A stretch of DNA of 64,000 nucleotides from Dugong dugon (GCA_030035585.1 CM057468.1:56974145-57038144), one strand, 5' to 3'; positions 46,986-60,173 are shown, numbered from the stretch's first letter. The notes: a model not told the origin generated them from the sequence alone. Made by a program: numbers and translations.

Positions 46986-48039
46986 GTACATCAACAACTG
47001 ACACTTGTATTTATTATCATAATTAATATTGTAATTGAAAACGCATTTTTCTCACTGGCCACATGCTCTGGAAAAAAGGACAGAGTCCAAGACAGTTCTT
47101 GTTTTCTTGTCATACAATATAGATAAACAATATTAGGAAACAATCTAAATTAATCATTGGTTTTGAAATATTGCTTGTAAATATTGAGGAATGATTTGGG
47201 TTGCATCAGCTAGTATGGAGTAAAGAAAGCAAGAAATACAAAAGTGACATAAGTTGGTCACTCAGAACTACACCATTTTCCGTAAGGACTCTGTGAGTTG
47301 TACAGAGCAAAACCTACTCTGCTCAAAGTGAGGATGTTCAAGAAAAGAAACATTATTTGCTTTCCTGAATAAAGGTCTGTGGTTATCAATCATTGAAAAA
47401 ATGGATAGAGCTAAATGTTTGCACATAGTCAAAGAGTTGTTTCCAGACTATTGGAGTACACATAGCATAAAAACAAATATTTTATGGGGAATCCACAAAG
47501 TAGTGACCAGTTATACTTTTGCCAAGTGAGGCTCTAAAAAATAAACAACTCAACCATCTATCTTCTACCGTAATAAAATTCAATACATGAGGGAATTTTA
47601 TCACTAAAAATTTGGGAAGGAGACAACCAAAAATAAAATGTTAAATGGAATAAATTTAGTTTTATGAAAAACTCCCTACATTCTTCTTACTCTTTTGTGG
47701 TCTGATAAAAAAAACTTCCTTAAAGAAAAGTACCATCCATGGACATGACTTTGGGAACACCCTGCATAATCTATTAGACTACCCACAATTATTTTATTTC
47801 TTTAATTTATTAAAGAAAACTTTAAATATTTGTGTGGTTGTAGTTGGTTTTGCTTTTTCCCCATTTTTAGAATAAGCAAGATGCTCTTTTCTGGAAAAAA
47901 AAAATTAAGTATAAAGATTTATCCAATAGGCAAAAAAGTAGGCTTCATTCTCCTGCGTTTTACTGTCTATGGCTGAAACTTCAGTATCCAACCTAAAGTC
48001 TTCCCACTTTAGCTCTGTAGCCAGTGTTAAGAAAATTAA
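46986..48039. other. Unassigned AT-rich stretch
   Basis: No gene, RNA or repeat family recognised. Confidence 0.4.
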
Positions 48040-49480
48040 CTCAATTCAGCATTGACATATACAGTAGAATTAGCAGACAAGGACATTAAGACATGTAATC
48101 CATATATTTGAAAAGTTACATGAAAATATGGAAGATATAAAAAAGATAGTGTTAAGAAACTCAAGCCAGATGGAGTCACAAGAACTGAATTAACCCTTCT
48201 GCCTAAAACACTGAGCCAAAAGGACAACAACAACAACAATACCCAAACTGAAACAACAGTTTTCAAGAACCTAGACCTGAGACAACAAAGAATTGTAATC
48301 CCTGAGAGATGGGAACAAATGAAGTGGGCCCTACAACTGTCCAAGGTTGTTTCCATGACAAAGTTTCTAGGTGACAGGACAGGGTTTGGGAACCCAAGAG
48401 AAGCCTGGAGGACTCCCAGATTTGAGGAGACAGAACCAGGAGTCCAGGTAGAATAAAGCAGCTAGAGTTTTTGAGACAGACTACCAGAGGGACAAGAGCT
48501 GAACAGAGAAATCTGAAAGTCTACAAAGAGTCTCCAGTAAGTGTGTATATTTAATAAGTTAAATGTAAATATGGCAAATACAAAAAAGACAGACGTTGAA
48601 CTTCCAGAGATGAGAACTACAATGTGTGTGATAAAAAAAAAAAATACACTGGAGGGATAAATGGCAGATGAGACACTGCAGAAGAAAGATTAGTAAACTT
48701 AAAGATATAGCAAAAGAAATTACCCAAAAGGAAAGAAAAAAGAAAAGGTGAATAAGGTCAGTGAGCTAGAGATAAGTTTAAGAAGCCTAATATATGTGTA
48801 ATTGAGGTCCTCAAAGGAGGTAGGGAGAGAGGCAGAAAACATATTTGAAGAAAATTATCTGATTTGGATAAAATTTGTGAACTCATAGCAACTCAAGAAG
48901 CATGAGCATGAGCACAAGCACAAGCAGCACAAGAAAACTACACCAAGATACGTCATAATCAAATTTCTCAAAAACAATAATAAAGAAAAAATATAAATCC
49001 AGAGTAAGAAAATACCTACTATACAGAAACAAAGAAGAAAATGATAGCAGATATCTTGTTACAAACAATGAGAGAGACAATAGTGGAGCAACACATTTAA
49101 AGTACTGAAAAAAAGAATAATGGTCAACCTAGAATTTTATACCTAGCAAAACGTATTTCACAAATGAAGGCAAAATAAAGACATTTTCAGACACACAAAG
49201 GCTGAAAGAATTTACCACCATCAGTCCCAAATTGTAAGAAATGTTGAAGGAAGTCCAGCAGGCAACAGGAAATGATACAAGATGGAAAAGTGGGTCCACA
49301 AAAAGAAATGAAGAGCACCAAAAATAGCAACTACTATGGCAAGCACATAAGTATTTTTTTTATTTAAAATTCTTAAAAGATAATTGTTTACATAAAAAAT
49401 AAAACCATGCAGTATAGTGTTTAGAACAGATGTAAAAGTAAAATGCGTGAAAACGATAGCATAAAGTTTGGGAAGATGAA
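48040..49480 (+). mobile_element. HAL1/old L1 ORF1-type element
   Basis: Contains the HAL1/L1M ORF1 pattern in order: 'agtagaattagcagacaagg', 'catatatttgaaaagttaca', 'gttgaacttccagagatgag', 'gacactgcagaagaaagatt', 'gcctaatatatgtgtaattg', 'ctacaccaagatacgtcata', 'ggtcaacctagaattttata', 'aagacattttcagacaca'. The 'catatatttgaaaag...atggaagatataaaaaag' segment (48100) recurs in variant form near 48548. Heavily decayed, no ORF. Confidence 0.75.
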
Positions 49481-49494
49481 ATAAAAGTGTGCTA

Positions 49495-49600
49495 TTTTGA
49501 ATCTCAAAGAAAGGAAATGTTAGATATTAGAACAGAAATCAATGAAATAGAACACAGAACAACAAATTGATTTTTATTAAAAAATAATAAAACTACATAG
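49495..49600 (+). mobile_element. Decayed L1 ORF2 fragment
   Basis: 'gatattagaacagaaatcaa' and 'tgaaatagaacacagaacaa' match a common L1 ORF2 segment. Short and broken; it may belong to the preceding element. Confidence 0.5.
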
Positions 49601-49609
49601 CATAAACAT

Positions 49610-50284
49610 CAGTGTTAGTTCTATATTGTGATAGGAGATGTTATTTTATTCATCTACATGTCTAAGCATACAAAACTAGTGATTCCTCAGACTTTTAATT
49701 ATACCTTTTACTGTTATCTACTCATCTCATTGTTCATTTATTTCAAAGGTGATGTCTACACAGCAAATTTTGTAAAGTAAGAATTAATTTGGTTTCATAT
49801 GTTTTTATTAACCAACACACATGTAACAGCCAATCAGACCTTCTAATATATATAAGGGAACAGTGTTATCATACTCTTTTATTAATGTAACAACAAAAAG
49901 TGAAAAAATTCAACACCTAAGTCCTGTGTATTTCTAACTGGAGTAAAGGTATTTACAGCAGGGTTTTTTAAGTATCAATGGGAGCTCAAATTTTTAACTT
50001 GGTGGATCCTTAAGGATCCAGAGATGGAGCCTGGGTGGGAACCATTAGTTCCAAGGATTCTGCTTTTTTTTTAAATACGTTTTTAAACTGAACCTAGAGA
50101 AACAACTGTATACTATAAATATTACACAAATTTTCCACAAATTAAGTTTGGTATTTCTCCACCTCCTCCCACCCTGCCTTCCTTTTGTGATAGTATTACA
50201 TCAAATACCAATTTATAATCGAAGTATTTGTATGCAATTATATACTATTATTTAGACTGCCTTACCAAATTATGGTGTTACCTC
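49610..50284. other. Unassigned AT-rich stretch
   Basis: No gene recognised. 50000-50170 may be an old repeat I cannot name. Confidence 0.35.
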
Positions 50285-50728
50285 TGTTATGGAATGAATT
50301 GTGTCCCCCAAAAACATGTGTTGTAAATCCTAAACTCCTATACCTCTGGATGCAATCTCATTTGGAAATAGGACTTTCTTTGTTATGCTAATGAGATTGG
50401 AACAGTGTAGGGTGTGTCTTAAACTAAATTTAAACTTAAACTTTGAGACATAAAGAGAGCAGATTGGGCACAGAGAAGGAAGCACAACTGGAGAAAGACT
50501 GATACCACACAGACATCACCAAGGAACCAGGGAAGGGAAGCTGAAAGAGACAAGGATTTTCCCTCAGAGCTGACAGAGAGAGAGAGCCTTCTCCTAAAGC
50601 CAGCACCCTGAATTTGGACTTCTAACCTCCTCCTAAATTGTGAGAAAGTAAATTTCTGTTCCAAAAAGCCACCCATTTTTGGTATTTCTATTATTGCTAT
50701 ATTGCTGATGCACTAAGAAACTATGACA
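50285..50728 (+). mobile_element. MaLR (ERVL-MaLR) solo LTR
   Basis: 444 bp from 'tgttatggaatgaattgtgt' to 'aagaaactatgaca'. It also has 'catttggaaataggacttt', 'tttggacttctaacctcc' and 'gtaaatttctgttccaaaa' before 'agccaccc'. The order is typical of a MaLR LTR. The 5-bp flanks are 'acctc' and 'ccttc', so a target duplication is not convincing. No internal retroviral sequence. Confidence 0.78.
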
Positions 50729-50765
50729 CCTTCTCTATTTGGTTGATAGTTAAAACTAAAGAATG

Positions 50766-53700
50766 CTTTTTTTTTAAATTGAGGTTTAGGTGAAAGTTTA
50801 CAGCTCAAGTTAGTTTCTCATACAAAAATTTATACACACATTGTTATGTGACCCTAGTTGCTATCCCTATAATGTGACCACACATTCCTCCTTTCTACTC
50901 TGGATTTCCCGTGTCCATTCAATCAGCTCCAGGAGCTGCACATTTAGTCTTGTGTATCTACTTGAACTAAGAAGGACACTCTTCACGAGTATCATTTTAT
51001 GTCTCACAGTCGAGTCTATTCTTTGTCTGAAGAGTTGGCCTCGGGAATGGTTTTAGTTTTGGGTTAACAGAAAGTCTGGGGGCCATGTCCTCTGGGGTTC
51101 CTCCAGTCTCAGTCAGACCATTAAGTCTGGTCTTTTTACTAGAATTCTGTACCCCACTTTTCTCCTGCTCCATCAGGGACTCTGTTGTATTCCCTGTCAG
51201 GGTGGTCATTGGTGGTAGCCAGGCACCATTTAGTTCTTCTGGTCTCAGTCTGATGGAGTCTCTGGTTTATGTGGCCCCTTTTGTCTCTTGGGCTAATATT
51301 TTCCTTGTGTCTTTGGTATTCTTCATTCTCCTTTGCTCCAGGTGGGTTGGGAACAATTGATGTATCTTAGGTGGCTGCTCACTAGCTTTTAAGACTCAGA
51401 CACCACTCACCAAAGTGGGATGCCAAACATTTTCTTAATAAACTTTGTTACGACAATTGACCTAGATGTCCCCTGAAACCATGGTCCCCAGACCCCCGCC
51501 CCTGCTACTCTGTCCCTCGAAGTGTTTGGTTATGTTCAGGAAACTTCTTAGATTTTGGTTTGCCCAGCGGTGCTGACTTCCCCTGTATGTGTGTTGTCCT
51601 TTCCTTCACCTGAGATAATTATCTACTATCTAGTTAGTGAATTCCCCTCTTCCTCCCTCCCGAACCCTCATAACCATCAAAGAATGTTTTCTTCTGCGTT
51701 TAAACCTTTTCTTGACTTGTGACTGATTAATTTCACTCAGCATAATGCCTTCCAGATTTATCCATGTTATGTTTCCCGGATTCATTACTGTTCTTTAACA
51801 TTGAGCAGTATTCCATTGTATGAATATACCATAATTTGTTTATTCATTTGTCTGTTGATGGATACCTAGGTTGTTTCTATCTTTTGCTATTGTAAACTGT
51901 GCAGCAATGAACATGACTGTGCATATATCTATTCGTGGGACGGCTCTTACTTCTCTAGGGTATATTCCAAGGAGTGGGATTGCTGGATCATATGATACTT
52001 CTATTTGTAGTTTTTCAAGGAAGTGCGAAATCAGTTTTCAAAGTGGCTGTACCATTTCACATTCCCATCAGCAGTGTATAAGTGTTCGCATCTCTCCACA
52101 ACCACTCCAGCATTTTTTATTTTGTGTTTTTTGGATTAATGCTAGCCTTGTTGGAGTGAGATATATCTCATTGTAGTTTTGATTTTAAATTCTCTAATGG
52201 CTAATGATCATGAGCATTTCTTCATGTATCTGTTAGCCATCTGAATTTCTTCTTTCTTGAAGTGCCTGTTCATATCCTTTGCCCATTTTTTAATTGGGTC
52301 ACTTGTCTTTTTGTGGTTGAAGTGTTGCAGTATCTTGTAGATTTTAGAGATTAGACCCTGATCAGATTTGTCGTAGTCAAATTTTTTTTCCCAGTCTGTA
52401 GGTTGTCTTTTTACTCTTTTCGTGAAGTCTTTTGATGAGCATAAGTGTTTAATTTTTAGGTGCTCCCGATTATCTAGTTTCTCTTCTGGTGTTTGTGCAC
52501 TGGTAGTTATGTTTTGTATTCTCTTTATGCCATGTAATAGGGCTCGTAGTGTTGTTCTTACTTTGTCTTCCATGATCTTTATTGTTTTCGATTTTATATT
52601 TAAGTCTTTGATCCATTTTGAGTTAGTTTTTGTGCATGGTGTGAGGTATGGGTCTTGTTTCAGTTTTTTGCAGATGGATATCCAGTTATGCCAGCACCAT
52701 TTGTTAAAGAGACTTTCCTTTCCCCAATTAATGGACTTGGGTCTTTGTCAAATATCAGATGCTCATAGGGGGATGAATTTACGTCTGGAGTCTCATTTCT
52801 GTTCCGTTGGTCTATGTATCTGTTGTTGTACCAGTACCAGTCTGTTTTGACTACCATGGCGGTATAATAGTTTCTAAAATCAGGTAGTGTGAGGCCTCCC
52901 ACTTTGTTCTTCTTCTTTAGCAATGCTTTACTTATCTGGGGCCTCTTCCCTTTCCATATGAATTTGGTAATTTGTTTCTCCATCTCATTAAAAAATGTCG
53001 CTGAAATTTGGATTGGGATTGCAATGTATCTGTAGATCACTTTGTGTAGAATTGACATTTTCACAATGTTGAGTCTTCTATCCATGAGCAAGGTATGTTT
53101 TTCCACTTATGCAGGTCTCTTTTGGTTTCTTGCAGTAGTATCTTGTAGTTTTCACTGGATAGATCTTTTACTTCTCTGGTTAGATTTATTCCTAAGTATT
53201 TTATCTTCTTGGGGGCTATTGTAAACGGCATTGATTCGGTGATTTCCTCTTCGAAGTTCTCTTTGTTGGTGTAGAGGAATCCAGTTGATTTTTGTATATT
53301 TATCTTGTATCCTGATACTTTGCTGAAATCTTCTACTAGTTCCAGTAGTTTTCTTGTGGATTATTTGGGGTTTTCTGTGTATAAGATCATATCATCTGCA
53401 AATAGAGATACTTTTATTTCTTCCTTACCCATTTGGATGCCCTTTCTTTCTTTTTCTAGCCTAACTGCCCTGGCTAGGACCTCCAGCACAATGTTGAATA
53501 AGAGTGGTGATAAAGGGCATCCTTGTCTGGTTCCTGTTCTCAAGGGGAATGCTTTCAAACTCTCTCCATTTAGGATGATGTTTGCTGTTGGCTTTGTATA
53601 AATGTCCTTTATTATGTTGAGGAACTTCCCTTCTATTCCTATTTTGCTGAGAGTTTTTATCATGAATGGGTGTTGGACTTTGTCAAATGCCTTTTCTGCA

Positions 53701-55336
53701 TCAATTGATAAGATCGTGTGGTTTTTGTCTTTTGATTTATTTATGTGATGGATTACATTGATTGTTTTTCTAATGTTGAACCATCCCTGCATATCTGGTA
53801 TGAATCCCACTTGGTCATAGTGAATTATTTTTTTAATATGTTGTCGAATTCTATTGGCTAGAATTTTGTTGAGGATTTTTGGATCTATGTTCATGAGGGA
53901 TACTGGTCTGTAATTTTCTTTTTTTGTGATGTCTTTACCTGGTTTTGGTATCAGGGTTATGCTGGCTTCCTAGAATGAGTTTGAGAGTATTCCATCCTTT
54001 TCTATGCTCTGAAATACCTTTAGCAGTAGTGGTTTTAACTCTTCTCTGAAGGTTTGGTAGAATTCTCCAGTGAAGCTGTCAGGGCCAGGGCTTTTCTCTG
54101 TTGGGAATTTTTTAATTACCTTTTTAATATCTTCTTTTGTTAGAGGTTGATTTAATTGTTCTACCTCTGCTTGTGTTAGTTTAGGTAGATAGTATGTTTT
54201 TAGAAACTTGTTCATTTCCTCTAGGTTTTCAAATTTGTTAGAGTACAATTTTTCATAGTATTCTGTTATGATTGTTTTAATTTCAGTTGGGTCTGTTGTG
54301 ACATCGCCCATCTCATTTCTTATTCAGATTATTTGCTTCTGCTCATGTTTTTCTTTTGTTAGTTTGGCCAATGGTTTATCGATTCTGTTGATCTTTTCCA
54401 AGAACAAGCTTTTGGTCTTGTTAACTCTTTCAATTGTTTTTATATTCCCTATTTCATTGATTCTGCTCACTTTTTATTATTTGCTTTCTTCTGGTGCCCG
54501 AGGACTTGTTTTGCTGCTCTCTTTCTACTGGTTTGAGTTGTAGGGTTAATATTTTGATTTTGGCCCTTTTTTCTTTTTGGATGTGTGCATTTATTGCTAT
54601 AAACTGACCTTGAGCACTGCTTTTGCTGTGTCCCAAAGGTTCTGGTAGGATGTGTTTTCATTCTCATTTGATTCTGTGAAGTTCTTTATTCTGTCCTTAA
54701 TTTCTTCTATAACCCCGTAGTTTTTGAGCTTGGTGTTGTTCGGTTTCCACATACATAATTTTTTTTTCCTTGCTTTTTCTGTTATTCATTTGTACTTTTA
54801 TGGCTTTATGGTTAGAAAAGATGCTTTGTAGTACTTCGATGTTTTGGATTTTGTTAAGGCTTGCTTTGTGGCCTAATATGTGGTCTATTCTGGAGAATGT
54901 TCCACGTTCTTTGGAAAAGAAAGAATACTTGGCTGTTGTTGGGTGGAGTGTTCTGTGTATATCTATGAGATCAAGTTGGTTGACTGTGGCATTTAGATCT
55001 TCCATGTCTTTATTGAGCTTCTTTCTGGGTGTTCTGTCCTTCACCAAAAGTGGCGTGTTGAAGTCTCCTACTACTATTGTGGAGCTATCTATTTCTCTTT
55101 TCAATGCTGTTAGAGTTTGTTTCATGTATTTTGGAGCCCTGTTGTTGGATGCATAAATATTTATTATGGTTATGTCCTCCTGGTGAATTCACCCTTTAAT
55201 CATTATATAGTGTCCTTCCTTATCCTTTGTGGTGGATTTTTCTTTAAAGTCTATTTTGTCAGAGATTAATATTGCCACTCCTGCTCTTTTTTGATTGTTG
55301 TTTGCTTGATATATTTTTTCCATCCTTTTAGTTTTA
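50766..55336 (-). mobile_element. LINE-1, 5'-truncated, 4.6 kb
   Basis: One continuous minus-strand L1: 3' UTR at 50766-51732 (poly-T start, then 'gtgaaagtttacagctcaag'), ORF2 at 51733-55336. 5' truncated within the ORF2 endonuclease domain. Target duplications 'taaaactaaagaatg' (50751-50765) and 'taaaactaacaaatg' (55337-55351) agree at 13 of 15. The 3' UTR matches the copies at 1621 and 6231-7242. It inserted just downstream of a MaLR LTR. No later insertion interrupts it. Confidence 0.95.
51733..55336 (-). pseudogene. LINE-1 ORF2 (endonuclease/reverse transcriptase), broken
   Basis: Nearly all of ORF2p except about the first 70 residues. From right to left: the endonuclease C-terminal part ('VVGDFNTPL', 'RIDHILGHK', 54697-55320); the RT N-part ('[15 protein letters not shown]', about 54080); an intact 177-codon RT frame (53361-53894) with '[14 protein letters not shown]', '[13 protein letters not shown]' and the FADD catalytic box at 53391-53402; and the C-terminal segment ('[11 protein letters not shown]', '[12 protein letters not shown]', 52660-53106, then 52208-52573). 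The stop is at 51733-51735. Several frameshifts and stops separate these frames, so it is inactive, but it is less decayed than the copy at 3385. Confidence 0.93.
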
Positions 55337-55351
55337 TAAAACTAACAAATG

Positions 55352-55785
55352 TTTTTAAACAAAACTTTAGTAAATATATACTATTGACTGAGATTTTTTA
55401 CAATTTGCTTCTTAAGCAAAATTATATTTTAATTAGTAACTCTGAAGATGTACATATTTTAAACCTTGAAGTGACATTTGATGTTATTTATGTGGTTAAA
55501 TTGTTTCATTTTATACTAGATTCTAAAGTTTTTTTTAAAACCGACATCCTTTTAAATATGGATAAGGGAAAGTATCTGTTTCATTACACTATTGTTTTAA
55601 TTCTTTTTCAAGTTTTCATTAGATGAAGTAGCTTCATTGATTAGATGGTCATTTCTTCTTACTTGTATGTAATTTTTTATCTCACAATTAACCTATGAGA
55701 ACACTTAAGTGTGCCCCTATATGTGTCCATGTATTTTTTATTTTGAATAACATTCACTTTGTTTTCTGCCATGTCATAAATAGTT
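55352..55785. other. Unassigned AT-rich stretch
   Basis: Open frame at about 55291-55626 straddles the L1 edge and is a chance frame in AT-rich DNA. Nothing named. Confidence 0.4.
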
Positions 55786-55789
55786 CAGG

Positions 55790-55990
55790 CTTTGGAGTAA
55801 TTGAGACATGGGTATGAGTTTCTTAGTGATAAGATGCTCAGCAAGTTACTTCACTCATGTGAACTTTAGGGTCTTCATCTAAAAGGAGGACAATTATGTC
55901 TCCATCATTGGGTTCCTATGTCACTAAACGAGGAAAATAATGATTATAAGGCACATAGCACAAAGCCAACCAGTGAGTACTCACTCAGTA
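55790..55990 (+). repeat. MIR SINE (ancient)
   Basis: 'ggctttggagtaattgagac', 'gctcagcaagttacttcact', 'gtcttcatctaaaaggagga', 'ggcacatagcacaaagcc' and 'agtactcactcagtaact' in MIR order. Confidence 0.72.
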
Positions 55991-58900
55991 ACTGGAAGCA
56001 ATCCCTAACACTAGCTATTACAGTACTATGGAAACCTTCCTCTTTTGAAACCCATACCTCTGCCTCCTCCTCTGACTTCTATCCTTCATTTATATTTCAG
56101 ACTTTTATGTTTTCAAGTATCTCAGTGAGCTAAAATTTGTTTGTTTCTTTTTCTGGCTAAGGATATAAAAAGTACATAAGAGAGACATATCCCTATTATC
56201 CATTTTTTAATAAAATTTCTTTCCCCAGACAGGCACCTACTGAAAGGCCCTATACATAATAAATTGTGTGGACTGACTTGCATCTTTCCTTTAGGAGAGA
56301 TATGCATGAACCCTCCATGGATACGCCAATACTCAGAGCTGGGAAGTCTTGGCTTATTAGCTTATTAGCACCTCCTGATCATTGATAGACAAACCTATTC
56401 CACAAACTGTTTCTTGCTGAGCAGCTTAGAACCTTTTCACTTGGCAAGAAATGGATTTCCAAAACTGAGCTTCAATTCCCAAATACTTCTTTGACTGGAT
56501 TATAATTCTCTAAAGCTGCGTTTTTTTAAAAAACATCTTTCCTACAAGTTGGAGTTTACCTCCCACTCTCCTCACCAGAACAGTAAAATTTTTATAAGGC
56601 TTATATCTACCACATTTTTCTAAAATTATTTGCTTCATCAGAATTTCATCTGAGGTACTTTAAAAAAAATATTTTGATAGAAACCTTGATAAACATCCTT
56701 ATTTCCATCCTCTTGCATTTCATAAGGTCAAAAGAATCTATAATTCTTTTTTTCCTAAAGCAAAAGATTCCTAAATGAAAAAAAAAAAGATGGGAGGAAT
56801 AAATATTTCAAAGAACTATATTTCTCTCAGATTTTTTATACTTTACTGTCACGTTTTTAAAATGAGATTTTAATAGTTGAACTAATTTAAAGAAAGCCAG
56901 AAAATTATATCTTGAGTCCTAACAAAAAATACATTATTTTAGTAATAAGTGTATGTATGTGTATGTGTGTGTGAACGTGTGTGTGTGTGTGTGTATGTGT
57001 GTGTAAGAGAGAGAAAGAGATTGTCATGCTTAGAAAGCGGTCTTCAACAAAACAAAGTACTATAGTTTTTAGCACACAGAGCTTTGGAGACAAAGTTCTT
57101 ACGACTGACGTAGAAACTAAAAGTCACAACAGGATTGTCCAGCCAGCACAACTTTCCTTTCTTGTTGTTAGCACTGACCACTGCTTTCCTGGATGTCTGG
57201 TTCTCAGCTCCTCCATAAAGTGTTCATCTTGTCCTGCAATATCTCCACCCCCTGCCCCATCCCACCATTCTTGCCTCCTGAACCCTGACCACAAGTAAAC
57301 CAAGTTAGAAAGTAATCATTTTTTTCAAAGAATGGATTTGAAGAGTCTGTTTTTCTTTCTCAGAAACAAGAATAAACTAAATGCAATTCCTTCAAACTAA
57401 AATGTAAAATATTCACAAATAAAGTGAAGAAACTGAATCATAAGCAGGTATTCCAAAAGAGCTATTTTTAGGTTATGATTTAACACTAAGAGAAGAAAAC
57501 AAACAGAAATTGCCCTGGTAAAGGAAAAAGCTTAATTACAAATTAAGCATAAAAAAACACTTTCTATGTTCATTTTTCTAATTTTCTCTTAATTAAAACT
57601 AATTCACTTCAGTATTTCTCTATGTTAAAACAAGCTATAATCCTAATCACAAAGACTTACTTCTAAGATTTGAGGGGGAATGCCAATTTAGCCAATATTT
57701 GAGTGCTTTTTTTCCCCCTAAAACCACATGTAAAACATAAAAATATTCAGCTTCCAAAGAAATACAGTCCTATCGCTTTTTACAAAATTTACTTTATTTG
57801 GGCATAGCATATGTCTTAAAATTTCCTGATGAAAAAGTAGACAAAAAAAAAGAAAGAAATATGCTAACATTTAAATATAACACAAGAGTAATCAAGCAAA
57901 CAATGTCTTCTGAGGGGAAAATAAAAACCTCAGATTTACAGCATTTTATGTGGTAGAAGCAACTTTTGAAAAGAGCAGGTTCTGAGGATTGGGAGGTGAA
58001 TTCAGAGAGTGTCACTACACTTTTATTTAGTTTCAAAGCGGTACCACTGTGGTAATTATTTTCCTCTATGCTTCTGTCTATAAGCATTACACTCTTCACT
58101 TTTCTATGAAAAAAGACCCATAGTTAATGAGATCCATAAAGATTCCTTAATCAGCTTATATTGTGAAAGAGTATTAAAGTCTCCACTTTCACAACAGGCA
58201 CATGAAATACACACTTTCATGATATATTACTAGCACAGGAACTTACATCTCTCTCCCCTTGAACCACCTGCAAATTTTAATAGTCATGTATCGCCAGGGT
58301 ACCAGAAACTCATAAAAGTTCAACCTGCCAATTAACAAGTAGGTAAAGTTCCAGCCCTGAACCATAATTCGTTTGCTTCCAAGGCATAGTCAGGAAAACC
58401 TAGACATCATTCCCTTCAATTTTGTTTCCAAGGCAACTATATCCCAGACATGATTCCTTGCAGAAGTCACCAAGAAATAAATGGATACAAACGCATATCA
58501 AGAGATCATTACTGTACGGAGGGCATAAAGTTAGTGAAAAATGTGGAAATCCAAAAATGGATCTGATTATCTCCAAAAAGTTGCTACCTGACGGATTATA
58601 GTTGGAGTAGGTCACTCTTGTTTCAAGTTCAATCTCTACCTTCTCTAATGTTGTTGTATTATACCAAACCAAAAAAAAAAAAAAAAAAACCCTGTTGCTG
58701 TCAAGTCAATTTCAACTTATACAGATCTGGGCAATGTGCTTTATTCTCCTTACCAAAGAGGTTGCGTTCGAAATTATTACATATTTATTAGAACTGTTTG
58801 CTTATATGAAAATATCCAAACCATAATCCCAAATGTGTGACTCAAAAATACAGAAATCTAAAAAAGTTACTGAAAATAAAAAATAAAAAACCCTGGATTC

Positions 58901-59255
58901 TCTTCTGTAACAATGGTGAGCACTACTAATGACATTCCAATAGGATGACTTCAGGCTACGTAAGTTTCATAAATGGACCATTAGTGTCAAGGCCCTTGGT
59001 TTCAGTCCCAGCCCAGAGACTCATACTAGGAATTACTACCATATTAAGAAATTGGTTATTTTTCCGAACTTACAATACCAGGCAGAGCTATTTTCTTTTT
59101 CTAGTGTTTTATTTATGTGAACTAGCCTCCTAGGACAGAAATTAAAAGATTTATGCCAGAAAGCTCATGAAAGTAGTATATGATGTCTGATTTTCCTGTG
59201 GTTGAAAGAATATTTGTACATCTAAAGGTCAACAGATCTTAGGAACCTAAGTTCG
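55991..59255. other. Long AT-rich stretch, no gene recognised
   Basis: Includes a TG microsatellite at 56950-57004 whose complement yields spurious His/Thr-rich frames. 57120-57300 and 58200-58660 have balanced composition but no recognisable product. An A-run at 58671-58689 belongs to an AfroSINE fragment. Confidence 0.4.
58664..58728 (-). mobile_element. AfroSINE tail fragment
   Basis: An A-run followed by 'ccctgttgctgtcaagtcaa' and 'tttcaacttatac', the complement of the SINE 3' tail. Severely 5'-truncated. Could be an RTE tail. Confidence 0.65.
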
Positions 59256-59259
59256 GAAG

Positions 59260-59410
59260 TAGTTCATTTGTTCATTTATTCATTCATATTCATCCTTATT
59301 TTATTGAGCGCCTTCTACAACTTGGGAACTAGGTGTGCCAGCCACAGGGACAAAAAAGACAACAATCCCTGCCCTCCTGTATCTGATAATCTACTGAGGA
59401 CAAATCATTA
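59260..59410 (+). repeat. Ancient L1M-type repeat fragment
   Basis: 'ttcatttattcattcatatt', 'ttattgagcgccttctacaa', 'aacaatccctgccctcctg' fits the old 'stretched attcattca...ccctgccctca' pattern also present at 37535. Confidence 0.5.
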
Positions 59411-59524
59411 GACTGGTTCTTTAATACTGCTGACTTTAACAGAATCCGTTCTTTTTAGTACTAAATTCACAAACCAGTAATAATGATAATAGTAGCTAGT
59501 ATGTATGTATATGGTCAGTTTGCA

Positions 59525-59662
59525 CCATAAGAGGACGGCCAGACAGCCCAGCCGGAAGTAGCTCAAGGCTGAGGCCACCACTGAGTCCCAGGCCAGCCTG
59601 GCTGAGAGGCATGAGAAGGCCCGGAGGTGAACCCAAAGAGAAGCCCCCACACCCCAAGGAGA
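59525..59662. other. GC-rich block of unknown origin
   Basis: About 140 bp, clearly GC-richer than the surrounding AT-rich DNA, starting 'ataagaggacggccagacag'. In one + frame it reads as a basic, charged peptide broken by two stops ('LKAEATTESQASLAERHEKARR'). It could be a processed pseudogene scrap or a repeat. I do not recognise it. Confidence 0.35.
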
Positions 59663-60089
59663 CTCTACAGAATCCTTAGTAATGTTTTTTTGTATTAATG
59701 TCACTTGTAAATCATAATTCTCATATATCACTCCTTCTTTTCCTATAATTACCACTTTATCTCAAAAAAGTTATTAATATAGGTTCACAAATACTAATTA
59801 CCACAATATTGTAGCTAAAACACTGGAAAATTGGACAAAATCAGTAACTATAAAAACACCAGCAACAATAAAAACAACAGCGCTTGCTTGTAGCATGTAC
59901 AGATGAAACCACATAATTTGAAGCATCATTGGAACTGGGTAATAATGACAGCTCTCATTGGAGCATGTTAGGAGGTTCAAAAAGTAAATTAACATAGAGT
60001 TTTAGCCTTATTAAGTACACTGATACATGTAAGCTAGGCTTACGATAATGTCTTTGTTGTTATATATAACTAACTGCACAGATATTTTA

Positions 60090-60173
60090 CAGACAGTCTT
60101 TTTGGTGTCACCCCTTTTGACAGTGTCACCCGGTGAGGTCTACACCCCCTGGATCATCTTAGTGACACCACTG
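60090..60173 (-). repeat. hAT-like terminus (second DNA-transposon trace)
   Basis: On the minus strand it begins 'cagtggtgtcactaag', a typical CAGTGGYGTCACTA end, followed by repeated 'ggtgacac' motifs. The opposite terminus and the 8-bp duplication were not found, so the extent is open. Confidence 0.45.

Noticed and set aside
51871-52850. + strand frames of 101-142 codons
   Set aside because: Antisense of the minus-strand L1 ORF2.
56905-57093. His/Thr repeat protein frame on the minus strand
   Set aside because: Artefact of the TG microsatellite at 56950-57004.
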